Origin: Gemmatimonadota bacterium
GTDB taxonomy: Bacteria; Gemmatimonadota; Gemmatimonadetes; Longimicrobiales; Gaopeijiaceae
DNA length: 64,000 bases
Reading direction: 5' to 3'
Assembly (NCBI GenBank): GCA_022822445.1
Contig: JAJEBR010000033.1
Span: 1 to 64,000, forward strand
The notes under the pieces were generated by a model. It was not told the DNA's origin. It saw nothing but the letters and a program-made list of their open reading frames with translations, and searched no databases. The position numbers and the translations under genes were made by a program. Shown piece after piece: positions 54,366 to 64,000 of this stretch (the stretch's first letter is position 1; each line of letters opens with the position of its first letter).

Positions 54366-54609
54366 GCCCACGGAACAAGTCCCCGCTGCATTCGAGCGGC
54401 GATGCATCCACGTTGGGCCGCGGTGCTCACGCCTTCGCAACGTCAAGAGAACTTTACCAAAAGTCATGTTGTCCTTACGTTTCGAGTCTCTCAAGCACCG
54501 CTCTGCGTTGCTCCTCGGACGCATGGCGGTGCTATTCGTCCTTCGTCGCGCCTTGCCAACGCGGCGCCTCGCCGCTCTCGGTGCTACGCGGGGATTATCC
54601 ACGGGCTGC
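54366..54609 (+). repeat. Dispersed intergenic repeat, longest copy (54.4 kb)
   Basis: About 244 bases filling the gap between moeA and the outer-membrane protein gene. Order on the plus strand: GGAACAAGTCCCCGCTGC, GGCGATGCATCCACG, the 37-bp site in reverse (54442-54478), a linker with TCTGCGTTGCTCCTCGG, then GCGCCTTGCCAACGCGGCG and the second module ending GGGGATTATCCACGGG. The right end stops a few bases before the stop codon of the next gene. The copy at 63317-63523 is the same element in reverse orientation. Confidence 0.9.
54442..54478 (-). repeat. 37-bp near-palindromic site, copy 5
   Basis: Minus strand: GTAAGG, two bases, AACATGACTTTT, one base, GTAAAG, four bases, CTTGAC. One core base differs from the consensus. 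Confidence 0.9.
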
Positions 54610-54616
54610 CTGAGGA

Positions 54617-55333
54617 TCAGAACCGCCAGCCGAGGCTCAGCGTCAGCCCGTTGCCCGCGACCCACTGGCGGCGCTCCAGCTGTTCACCCTCGCCTTGCGT
54701 CGGCGGCCGCTTGTTGGGATCCTGGAAGCCACCCGGCGTGTTGATCCTCCAGAGGGTGATGCTCGCGTCCGCCCGCAACATCAGCTTCGAGGTGAGCGAA
54801 ACTCTCAGTCCTGTGCCCGCGTTCGCGGTGAAGGCCGTTCCGAAATCGAAGAGGTCCTCGGGCAGGAGTTCCTGCTCGCGCTCGCCCTCGGCCGCGAGGT
54901 CGACGGCAAGCCCGCCGCCGACGAAGACGTGGGGGCTGATCCGGTGCCAGGTCCGGCGCCCGGTAATGCTGAAGTCCATTCGGGCGTCCAGCATGACCAG
55001 GTGAACCGGCGTTTCGCCGATCGACCAGTCGTCGCGGGCGCGGCGGGGATCGATGACCGCCCGGTTGGTCGGAAGATACGTGAGCAGGCCCTCGAAGAAG
55101 ATGGGGCCGACGGCTTCGATCGCGTAGCGCGCCCCGGCCACGGGACCCGACCGCGGGCCCAGATCGTAGATGCCGGGATCCACGGGCATGTAGCCGGAGA
55201 TGAGGGACACCTCCTGGCGTCCTTCGATAAAGCGGTACGACGAGGGGATCGTCTGTGCGCCTGCGGGATTCGCCAAGGCCCCGACCGCGACCAGCAGCAG
55301 GGCGGCGGCAACCACTGTAGTGCGACTCGTCAT
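54617..55333 (-). CDS. Outer-membrane beta-barrel-like protein of unknown function
   Basis: A 238-residue protein with a signal peptide (about 1-26, ALLLVAVGALANPAGAQ) and a mature region of alternating hydrophobic and polar residues ending LTLSLGWRF, the aromatic C-terminal signature of barrels assembled by BAM. Segments such as HVFVGGGLAVDL and AGTGLRVSLTSKLMLRADASI look like barrel strands. I do not recognise a named family. The ATG at 55333 is chosen over one at 55354 because it gives a standard signal peptide. Confidence 0.8.
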   Translation of the reverse strand: MTSRTTVVAAALLLVAVGALANPAGAQTIPSSYRFIEGRQEVSLISGYMPVDPGIYDLGPRSGPVAGARYAIEAVGPIFFEGLLTYLPTNRAVIDPRRARDDWSIGETPVHLVMLDARMDFSITGRRTWHRISPHVFVGGGLAVDLAAEGEREQELLPEDLFDFGTAFTANAGTGLRVSLTSKLMLRADASITLWRINTPGGFQDPNKRPPTQGEGEQLERRQWVAGNGLTLSLGWRF

Positions 55334-55530
55334 CAATTCTCGGGGATGGAGCATTCTTGGCGTTGGACTCCTGTGAATGTAATCTGTTTCGGCGGGATGG
55401 TCCGGGGCTGGTCGTTGGATGCCGTGACTCCCGGGGCCGGTCGTCTACGTAGGGTGCCGGTACGGATGTGGTGCGCCAGCACGATGAATGGTTGTCGGCC
55501 CCGATGCCGATGAGGGGGAACAGGGAACTG

Positions 55531-56340
55531 ATGCGCTGTTCGACATGTGGCGAGAATCTTCTCCAGGGAGAGGACCGATGCCCCACCTGCGGTGCCGTCG
55601 TGGTGCGGCACCCGGTCTCCGCTCCCCGGGGCCGGGACAGGGGCGTCAGGGAGTGCGCGCGGTGCGGCTATCGGGGTGACGGCGTACCGTACTTCCGCAA
55701 ACCGCTGCACGCGGCGTTGCTCGTGGGCGTGAGCTTTCCCACCTTCGGCATCGGCGGATTGATCTACTACTCGGCCTACCGCCGCAACCTCGTCTGCCCG
55801 GACTGCGGTCTGGGGTGGGAGAAATCCATCGAGCCCGGCCGGTTGGAGGAACCGGATCGGCCGGCACCGCTGGCGACGCGCTCGCGGGCCCGCAGCGCTC
55901 CGTCCGTGGGTCCGCTCCCTCCCAGCGGGATCGGCAGGAGGGTGTTCGGGGTCGGGCTGGGAGTCCTTGCCATCCTGATGATCGTCGGTGGCGTCGTCGA
56001 AGGGTTCGATCCCGCCCTGGTGGTGACCGGTTCGATGTTCGGAATGGGCGGGTCCGGGATGTTCCTTTGGGGGTGGCAGGCCCTGCAGAACCGTCGCCGC
56101 GCCGTTCTCCAGGGACTGAGCCGCAAGGTGCTCATGCTGGCAACCCGGAACGACGGCATCGTGACGGTCACCGAGGTCGCCGCCGAACTGGACCTGAGTC
56201 TCGAAGCGGCCGAGAAGCTGATGATCGGAATGGACGATGGCTTCCGAGTGCGGTCCGACATCACCGAGGACGGCGTGATGTTCTACGAGTTCCCCGAGTT
56301 GCGGCACAAGCGGCGGCTGCAGCCGGGAGAACCGGAGTAG
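55531..56340 (+). CDS. Zinc-ribbon membrane protein with C-terminal winged-helix-like region
   Basis: A 269-residue protein of unknown function. N-terminal zinc ribbon Cys3/Cys6/Cys17/Cys20 (MRCSTCG, CPTCG), a second Cys pair set (ECARCGYRG and LVCPDCGLGW) split by a hydrophobic segment (about 60-82), two more hydrophobic segments (about 130-175), and a C-terminal helical part (ILMLATRNDGIVTVTEVAAELDLSLEAAEKLM-like, about 195-260) resembling a winged helix. AGGG precedes the ATG at 55531; longer starts are possible. No neighbour hints at its role. Confidence 0.75.
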   Translation: MRCSTCGENLLQGEDRCPTCGAVVVRHPVSAPRGRDRGVRECARCGYRGDGVPYFRKPLHAALLVGVSFPTFGIGGLIYYSAYRRNLVCPDCGLGWEKSIEPGRLEEPDRPAPLATRSRARSAPSVGPLPPSGIGRRVFGVGLGVLAILMIVGGVVEGFDPALVVTGSMFGMGGSGMFLWGWQALQNRRRAVLQGLSRKVLMLATRNDGIVTVTEVAAELDLSLEAAEKLMIGMDDGFRVRSDITEDGVMFYEFPELRHKRRLQPGEPE

Positions 56341-56386
56341 AGCCGGCTCCGCGAATCGGTGCTCGTCGGCGTCCGCAGGCGGCACG

Positions 56387-56415
56387 TTCGTCCGGCCCCC
56401 GGTTGCCATTATAAT
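56387..56415 (+). promoter_or_regulatory. Candidate sigma70-type promoter of the acs unit
   Basis: TTCGTC (56387-56392), 17 bases and a perfect TATAAT (56410-56415), the best -10 match in the window. The ATG at 56414 lies inside this -10, so it cannot be the start of a protein made from this promoter. Confidence 0.6.
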
Positions 56416-56455
56416 GATTGTCGATCCAGAGCCATTACCCCGACCAGGAGTGCCG

Positions 56456-56707
56456 GTGCGACAGTTCGTTGATGACCGTGGAGATCACTGGGTGGCGTCC
56501 GTGGCGGAGGCGGATGGCGGCGACTACAAGGGGCGTTTCTACCTGGTGCTGGAAGCTGCCGGGCAGGACGGGGGCGGCCCGGCGGTATCCCTGACCGACG
56601 TGCGCTGGAATTCCCTCAAGACCGCCCGCCGCACCCTGGGCACCATGTCCGGGGTCGAACTCCGCCGCCGGCTCCGCTCGGCGCTGGGAAGAAACCGGTC
56701 GTCATGA
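56456..56707 (+). CDS. Small conserved-looking protein of unknown function
   Basis: An 83-residue protein ([25 protein letters not shown], then [36 protein letters not shown]). The GTG at 56456 has AGGAG five bases upstream and lies downstream of the TATAAT promoter, which makes it better than the ATG at 56414. Its TGA overlaps the acs ATG by 4 bases, so it is coupled to acetyl-CoA synthetase. I do not recognise the family; a regulatory or accessory role for Acs is only a guess from position. Confidence 0.72.
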   Translation: MRQFVDDRGDHWVASVAEADGGDYKGRFYLVLEAAGQDGGGPAVSLTDVRWNSLKTARRTLGTMSGVELRRRLRSALGRNRSS

Positions 56708-58653
56708 GCGATTCGACCGCTCTCGAGGCGCTGTTGAGCGAGAAGCGCAAGTTCCCTCCATCAAGTGATTTCGCTTCCCGCGCCTTTGTCCGGGACGCGG
56801 GGGTCTACGAGGAAGCCGAGGACTACGAGGCGTTCTGGGCCCGCTGGGCGGAGGAGCTTCACTGGTTCCGAAAGTGGGACCGGGTGCTGGAGTGGGATCC
56901 GCCTCATGCGAAGTGGTTCACGGGGGGCAGGCTGAACGTCTGCTACAACTGCGTGGACCGTCATCTGGAGGGTCCCCGGCGGAACAAGACCGCCCTCGTA
57001 TGGGAGGGGGAAAACGGCGAGCGCCGCGAGCTCACGTACTGGGACCTGCGGATGGAGGTCGGGCGCTTCGCCAACGTGCTGAAGGATCTGGGGGTCGGCA
57101 GGGGTGACCGGGTGGCCATCTACATGCCGATGATCCCGGAGACGGTTTACGCCATGCTCGCCTGCGCTCGCGTCGGAGCCGTTCACTCGGTCGTGTTCGG
57201 GGGCTTCAGCCCCGATTCGCTCGCCGACCGGATCAACGACGCCCAGGCCGAAGTGCTGATCACCGCGGACGGCGGATACCGGCGCGGGCACGTCGTGCCG
57301 CTGAAACGCAACGCGGACGACGCCGTGGAGCGGTGTCCCTCCATCCGGCATGTGTTGGTGGTGGCCAGAGGGGGTCTCGAACTCCATGGGGACATCTCGA
57401 TGGTGCGGGGCCGGGACCACTGGTATCACGACCTGGTGGCCGATGTCAGCCACCGCTGTCCCGCGGAGGAGATGGACGCGGAGGATCTTCTGTACATCCT
57501 CTACACGTCCGGCACGACGGGTAAGCCCAAGGGGGTGGTCCACACCACGGGGGGCTATCTGACGCAGGTGCACGCCACCACCCGGACGGTCTTCGACCTG
57601 CGGGAGGACGATGTCTACTGGTGTACTGCCGATGTGGGCTGGGTGACCGGGCACAGCTACATCGTGTACGGCCCGCTGTCCGCCGGGGCCACGGTCGTGA
57701 TCTACGAGGGTGCCCCGGACTGGCCCGACAAGGGGCGGTTCTGGAAGATCTGCGAGGAGCTGGACGTCACCATCTTCTATACGGCACCGACGGCGATTCG
57801 CGCATTCATGCAGTGGGGCGAAATGTGGCCGGGCGGATACGACCTCGGCCGGTTGCGGCTGCTCGGCACCGTGGGCGAGCCCATCAACCCGGAGGCCTGG
57901 ATGTGGTACCACCGCGTGATCGGGGGCGAACGCTGCCCGATCGTGGACACGTGGTGGCAGACCGAGACCGGCGCCATCATGATCTCGCCCCTCCCCGGCG
58001 TGACCCATACCCGGCCGGGCAGCGCCTGCCGCCCCTTCCCGGGGATCGAAGCCACCCTGCTGAGCGACTCCGGAGATCCGGTCGACGCCGGCTACCTTGC
58101 GATCACCCGGCCCTGGCCCTCCATGCTGCGCACCATCTACGGCGACGACGAACGCTACCGCGAGACCTACTGGTCGAAGTGGGACGGAATCTACTTCCCC
58201 GGCGACGGCGCCAAGCTCGACGAGGACGGCTACCTGTGGATCCTCGGGCGGGTGGACGACGTGCTCAACGTGGCAGGGCACCGGATCGGCACCATGGAGG
58301 TGGAGAGCGCGCTGGTGGAGCATACGGCCGTGGCCGAGGCGGCTGTGGTGGGGAAGGCCCACGCGGTGAAGGGGCAGGCGATCGCCGCGTTCGTCACCCT
58401 GATGCAGGGGGCGACGGGGACCGATGCGCTGGCTGCCGAACTCAAGGCACACGTCGCAAGGGCGATCGGGCCGATCGCGCGGCCCGCGGATATCCTCTTC
58501 ACCGCCGATCTGCCCAAGACACGCTCCGGCAAGATCATGAGGCGGCTTCTGGGGGACATCGCCGAGGGGAGGGCGCTGGGGGACACCACGACGCTGGCCG
58601 ACCCGGCGGTTGTGCAGGAGCTCAAGGAGCGTTACGAAGTAAGGGAAGGGTGA
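56704..58653 (+). CDS. acs: Acetyl-CoA synthetase (AMP-forming)
   Basis: A 649-residue Acs making acetyl-CoA from acetate, ATP and CoA. Motifs: [35 protein letters not shown], acetate-pocket [47 protein letters not shown], and the acetylation/catalytic Lys site [12 protein letters not shown]. Full length. It starts within the stop of the small upstream gene and is probably controlled by the TATAAT promoter at 56410. Feeds the citrate synthase step. Confidence 0.97.
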   Translation: MSDSTALEALLSEKRKFPPSSDFASRAFVRDAGVYEEAEDYEAFWARWAEELHWFRKWDRVLEWDPPHAKWFTGGRLNVCYNCVDRHLEGPRRNKTALVWEGENGERRELTYWDLRMEVGRFANVLKDLGVGRGDRVAIYMPMIPETVYAMLACARVGAVHSVVFGGFSPDSLADRINDAQAEVLITADGGYRRGHVVPLKRNADDAVERCPSIRHVLVVARGGLELHGDISMVRGRDHWYHDLVADVSHRCPAEEMDAEDLLYILYTSGTTGKPKGVVHTTGGYLTQVHATTRTVFDLREDDVYWCTADVGWVTGHSYIVYGPLSAGATVVIYEGAPDWPDKGRFWKICEELDVTIFYTAPTAIRAFMQWGEMWPGGYDLGRLRLLGTVGEPINPEAWMWYHRVIGGERCPIVDTWWQTETGAIMISPLPGVTHTRPGSACRPFPGIEATLLSDSGDPVDAGYLAITRPWPSMLRTIYGDDERYRETYWSKWDGIYFPGDGAKLDEDGYLWILGRVDDVLNVAGHRIGTMEVESALVEHTAVAEAAVVGKAHAVKGQAIAAFVTLMQGATGTDALAAELKAHVARAIGPIARPADILFTADLPKTRSGKIMRRLLGDIAEGRALGDTTTLADPAVVQELKERYEVREG

Positions 58654-58777
58654 GGGCGTATCGGGGTTGGGAACATCGGCCTGACCGGGAGAATAGTAAC
58701 CCTCGGCGAGGTGCACCCTGCGAAGCGGCTCGCCATCCGGGGACCGGACCCGGAGTTCACAGTAAAAGGAGAACGAT

Positions 58778-59152
58778 ATGACCGGGAAGAAGAACCGTGC
58801 GGAAGCTGGCGGCATACGTGGGCGCGGGCTCGCCGCGATTCTGCTGGCGGGGCTGCTGGCGGCGTGTGCCACTGGATCGGAGGGCAGCGAGAACTTTCTG
58901 ACGATTTTCGTGGACAACTTCGAGGGGCAGGCGGTCGTCGTGAGCATCGCGGAGGATACCTGGTGCCAGGTCGACGCACGCCTGACCCGTCATCAGTGTC
59001 GCTTCGCCTGGGCCGGGACGGGGAACCTGAACCTGCAGGTCAGCAACCCGTCCAGGGGCAGCAACGAGGTGGCCCGGGCCGAAGGGGTTTCGGGCGGTGA
59101 CCGCATGTGCCTGCAGGTGCGGGACACGGGGATTCAACTGCGCAGGTGCTGA
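58778..59152 (+). CDS. Small lipoprotein with two disulfide-capable Cys pairs
   Basis: A 124-residue precursor with lipobox Cys30 (LAGLLAAC). Mature part of about 94 residues, predicted beta-rich (LTIFVDNFEGQAVVVSIAED), with Cys residues in TWCQVDARLTRHQCRFAW and RMCLQV to a C-terminal RRC. An AAAAGGAGAACG ribosome binding site precedes the ATG. It resembles in general plan the lipoprotein at 37308 (short lipobox leader plus NN/DNFxxQAxVV strand), so the two may be distant relatives; I do not recognise a family name. Confidence 0.82.
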   Translation: MTGKKNRAEAGGIRGRGLAAILLAGLLAACATGSEGSENFLTIFVDNFEGQAVVVSIAEDTWCQVDARLTRHQCRFAWAGTGNLNLQVSNPSRGSNEVARAEGVSGGDRMCLQVRDTGIQLRRC

Positions 59153-59203
59153 TCCGGGATCCGGTGGCGGAACACCGTTGGCGATTCGCCGCCGCTGCGG
59201 CCG

Positions 59204-60049
59204 TTACTCCTCCCCGAGCGGATCCCGCGTCTCCGACCGCGCCGGCGGCTCCGGTTTCCGTCTGACCAGCCGCGCCGGCACACCCGCGTAGACACCGCCG
59301 GGCTCCGTGTCGCGCGACACCAGCGCGCCCGCGCCCACCATCGAATCGGGGGCGAGGTCGACGCCGGCCAGGATGGTGGCGTGGTAGGCGATTCGGACCC
59401 GCCCGCCGATGACCGTGGCGGGGGTGCGCACCTCGCGCGGCTCGCTGACGTGGTGGCTGTGGGAGTAGACGTTGGTATAGTCCGAAACCGAGGCGCCGCT
59501 GCCGATCCTGATTCCGCCGCGGTCGTCGAGGAGGACGTGGCGGTGCACGACCACGTCGTCGCCCACCTCCATCCCGTATCCGAAGCTGAACTTCACGAAG
59601 TGGAACGCCTTGAAGTTCCTGCCGCAGCTCCTGAAGATTCGCCTGGCCAGCATGCGCCGGAACTTGACCCCGAGGTGCACGTTCTCCCCCAGGACGCTCT
59701 TGTCGAACATCTCCCAGAGCCACAGCAGCGGCTTGACGCGGTAGTACCGGTCCGGATCGATGTCCCGGTAGTACTCGGGCTCCAGAGTGATGTTGCGGGG
59801 GTCGAGCTGGTCGAGGGTGATCCGGGCGGCGAGGGATGCGGCTTCGTCGCGACCGGCCCCGGGTGTGGGAACTCCGCCGGGGAAGTGAATGCTCTCCAGA
59901 ACTCGCCGGCAGAACTCGTTGCGGTCGGTGGCGGGATCGGAGAGCTCTTCATCCAGCTGCGCGAGCCAGCGATCGCAGGCACGCTCCGACGCCGTATCCA
60001 GGGGGACCCTCCGCAGGGGGAGAAATCGGTAGTCGCTCGGGGAAGACAT
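59204..60049 (-). CDS. Left-handed beta-helix (hexapeptide repeat) acyltransferase
   Basis: A 281-residue protein. The C-terminal half (about 140-260) has LbH hexapeptide repeats with the metal/catalytic-type HSHHVSEP, ATVIGGRVRIAYHATILAGVDLAPDSMVGAGALVSRD and GVYAGVPARLVRRK, typical of O-acetyltransferases of the CysE/LacA/NodL group. The N-terminal 130 residues are helical and unfamiliar. The substrate (sugar, lipid or small molecule) is unknown. Start chosen at the ATG 60049 (MSSPSDYRFLPLRR), because upstream residues look unordered. Confidence 0.85.
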   Translation of the reverse strand: MSSPSDYRFLPLRRVPLDTASERACDRWLAQLDEELSDPATDRNEFCRRVLESIHFPGGVPTPGAGRDEAASLAARITLDQLDPRNITLEPEYYRDIDPDRYYRVKPLLWLWEMFDKSVLGENVHLGVKFRRMLARRIFRSCGRNFKAFHFVKFSFGYGMEVGDDVVVHRHVLLDDRGGIRIGSGASVSDYTNVYSHSHHVSEPREVRTPATVIGGRVRIAYHATILAGVDLAPDSMVGAGALVSRDTEPGGVYAGVPARLVRRKPEPPARSETRDPLGEE

Positions 60050-60161
60050 GGTTCCGGTAAGATAGCGATGCTCTGCGCGTCGCGGTGAACGGCGCACCAG
60101 CGACGCCCGCCGCCGGACCGGCGCCTTGCGCCCGGACCCCATCCGGCGCTTCCTTCATGTC

Positions 60162-60572
60162 ATGCACGATGTCCTGCGCGGCCGCATCATTCGGAAGCTC
60201 GAGAGTCTGCCGGAGGAGCAGATCTACCAGGTGCTCGACTATATCGAGTTCCTTGAGTCGAGGTACGTCCAGGAGGGGAAGGAGAGTCGCGCCGGGGGCT
60301 TTCAGCGGCTGGGGGAGGGGATCGAGGACGGACTTCGCAAGCGCGCGTTCAACCCCTCCAATCTGCGGGAGGCCTTTCAGGTGATCGCCGCCGCCGACAA
60401 GGCTCTGAGCGGCGTGACAAAGGCCGGGCGCAAGCTGTTCGATGAGCTGGCCGAGGGGGTCAAGGGTACTCCCGCCGAGGCTCGACGTGGCGACGACGAA
60501 GCCTCTCCCCCCGAAGAGGACGGCCCCCCGTCCGGTGCCTCCAGGGACCGCGACGAGGGGAACGACGGTTGA
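60162..60572 (+). CDS. Helical protein with DUF2281-like segment
   Basis: A 136-residue protein. IIRKLESLPEEQIYQVLDYIEFLESRY (about 8-35) resembles DUF2281-type short helical domains; the middle is helical (LREAFQVIAAADKALSGVTKAGRKLFDELAEGVK) and the C-terminus is acidic and disordered. The ATG at 60162 is preferred over a TTG at 60126. It precedes guaB by 45 bases, but there is no obvious link. Function unknown. Confidence 0.7.
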   Translation: MHDVLRGRIIRKLESLPEEQIYQVLDYIEFLESRYVQEGKESRAGGFQRLGEGIEDGLRKRAFNPSNLREAFQVIAAADKALSGVTKAGRKLFDELAEGVKGTPAEARRGDDEASPPEEDGPPSGASRDRDEGNDG

Positions 60573-63316
<2,744 letters not shown>

Positions 63317-63523
63317 TCCGTGGGTAAACCCGCGTGAGCACCGAGATCGGCGCGTCGCCGCGTTGGCAAGGCGCCTTGAGAGGCGAAGAGCGGAGCCCCG
63401 AGGACGCGAGAGTGTAAAGAGAACACGACATTTCGTAAAGCGTGCATTACAGTATGGATGGGTGGGCAGAGGCCCAACGCGGATGCATCGCCCGCTCGAA
63501 TGCCGCGGGGGTCTTGTTCCCTG
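63317..63523 (-). repeat. Dispersed intergenic repeat, copy at 63.4 kb
   Basis: The reverse complement of this stretch follows the 54.4-kb copy closely: GGAACAAG-type end, GGGCGATGCATCCGCGTTGGGCC, the 37-bp site, then GGCGCCTTGCCAACGCGGCG and the second module, where the usual TTATCCAC is TTTACCCAC. It fills the gap between the transglycosylase and moaC genes. Confidence 0.88.
63414..63450 (+). repeat. 37-bp near-palindromic site, copy 6
   Basis: Reads GTAAAG, two bases, AACACGACATTT, one base, GTAAAG, four bases, CATTAC. One core base differs from the consensus (C for T at position 12). Confidence 0.9.
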
Positions 63524-63539
63524 GCCGCCAGCGCTGGCG

Positions 63540-64000
63540 CTAGCGCTGGCCGCGACTCCACTCCCCGCTCCGCCCGCCCGACTTCTCCACCAGCTCCACC
63601 GACTCGATTGTCATGCCGCGGTCAACGGCCTTCAGCATGTCGTACGCGGTCAGCAGGGCCACCGACACCGCCGTGAGGGCCTCCATCTCGACCCCTGTAG
63701 GTCCGGCAACCGTGGCCGTGGCATTCGCGCGGAGCCCGGGAAGGGAGGCGTCCGGTTCGATCTCCACGCTTACGCTTGCGGCTGGCAGCATGTGGCAGAG
63801 GGGAATCAACTCACCGGTGCGCTTGCCCGCCATGATCCCGGCGACGCGGGACACCTGCTGTACGTCCCCCTTGGGATTGGCGCCCTCGGTCAGCAGACGG
63901 AAGGCGCGCGGCGAGCACCGCAGCACTCCGTGCGCCACGGCGCGGCGCGATGTCACGTCCTTTTCGCCGACGTCCACCATGGTGGCGTCGCCGCGCTCGT
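63540..64000 (-). CDS. moaC: Cyclic pyranopterin monophosphate synthase, 5' end beyond window
   Basis: MoaC makes cPMP from the GTP-derived intermediate in molybdenum cofactor synthesis. Visible from the window edge: [86 protein letters not shown] with the active-site Lys, Met-Glu and Asp. The frame is open to base 64000, and typical MoaC proteins have 5-15 residues before GDATMVDVG, so only a few N-terminal residues are missing. The palindromic AGCGCTAGCGCT overlaps the stop codon. Confidence 0.95.
   Translation of the reverse strand, partial: ERGDATMVDVGEKDVTSRRAVAHGVLRCSPRAFRLLTEGANPKGDVQQVSRVAGIMAGKRTGELIPLCHMLPAASVSVEIEPDASLPGLRANATATVAGPTGVEMEALTAVSVALLTAYDMLKAVDRGMTIESVELVEKSGGRSGEWSRGQR

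Overview
The window is very GC-rich (clearly above 65 percent by eye), densely coding, and looks like a chromosomal segment of a Gram-negative aerobic heterotroph. It encodes a full-length class A penicillin-binding protein, several lipoproteins with lipoboxes, a beta-barrel-like outer membrane protein, electron-transfer flavoprotein, citrate synthase and aconitase. The protein flavour (S9 peptidase, NfeD/FloA pair with a proline-rich third gene, AtuA-type operon) recalls Gemmatimonadota. That placement is inference from memory and was not tested by a search.

Layout. 1-6193: a partner-switching signalling island: STAS antagonist and RsbW-like kinase on the minus strand, and a receiver-PP2C phosphatase, a periplasmic-binding lipoprotein and a membrane histidine kinase on the plus strand, the last three overlapping end to start. 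6249-9487: MATE exporter, MurB, a lone LolD-like ATPase. 9614-14473: B12-binding mutase domain, acyl-CoA carboxylase beta subunit, AtuA, AtuA-associated small protein, crotonase, small membrane protein; four of these overlap by 4 bases. 14726-20173: RecQ, acyl-CoA dehydrogenase, RNase E/G, L21, L27. 20174-20872: no protein gene; a 21-bp tandem repeat, then a candidate structured RNA with its own promoter and strong terminator. 20873-28468 (minus): chorismate mutase, sodium:solute symporter with small subunit, then a catabolic set (two crotonases, 3-hydroxyacyl-CoA dehydrogenase, PaaJ-like thiolase, aldehyde dehydrogenase). 28700-31895: NfeD, FloA and a proline-rich membrane protein. 32054-37178: aconitase, tRNA-Leu(CAA), DUF411 protein, citrate synthase. 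37308-43594: lipoprotein, S9 peptidase, pyrimidine-nucleoside phosphorylase, DUF3343 protein, PBP1A. 43910-52600: AroB, AMP-forming ligase, NYN-LOTUS-LOTUS protein, alkyl-adenine glycosylase, NhaC antiporter, EtfBA. 52631-64000: M23 lipoprotein, MoeA, outer-membrane protein, zinc-ribbon protein, acetyl-CoA synthetase, lipoprotein, LbH acyltransferase, GuaB, LysM transglycosylase, MoaC (cut by the window edge).

The metabolic genes fit one picture: acyl-CoA and branched or isoprenoid acid breakdown (acyl-CoA dehydrogenase, crotonases, thiolase, carboxylase, AtuA) delivers electrons to EtfAB and acetyl-CoA to citrate synthase and aconitase, with Acs recovering acetate.

The most unusual non-coding signal is a family of six 37-bp near-palindromic sites with a common core and identical length, at intergenic positions 14581, 37213, 43870, 50744, 54442 and 63414. 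Three or four of them sit inside a longer (about 170-245 bp) dispersed repeat that ends in a second conserved module. The second is the candidate RNA at 20457-20827.
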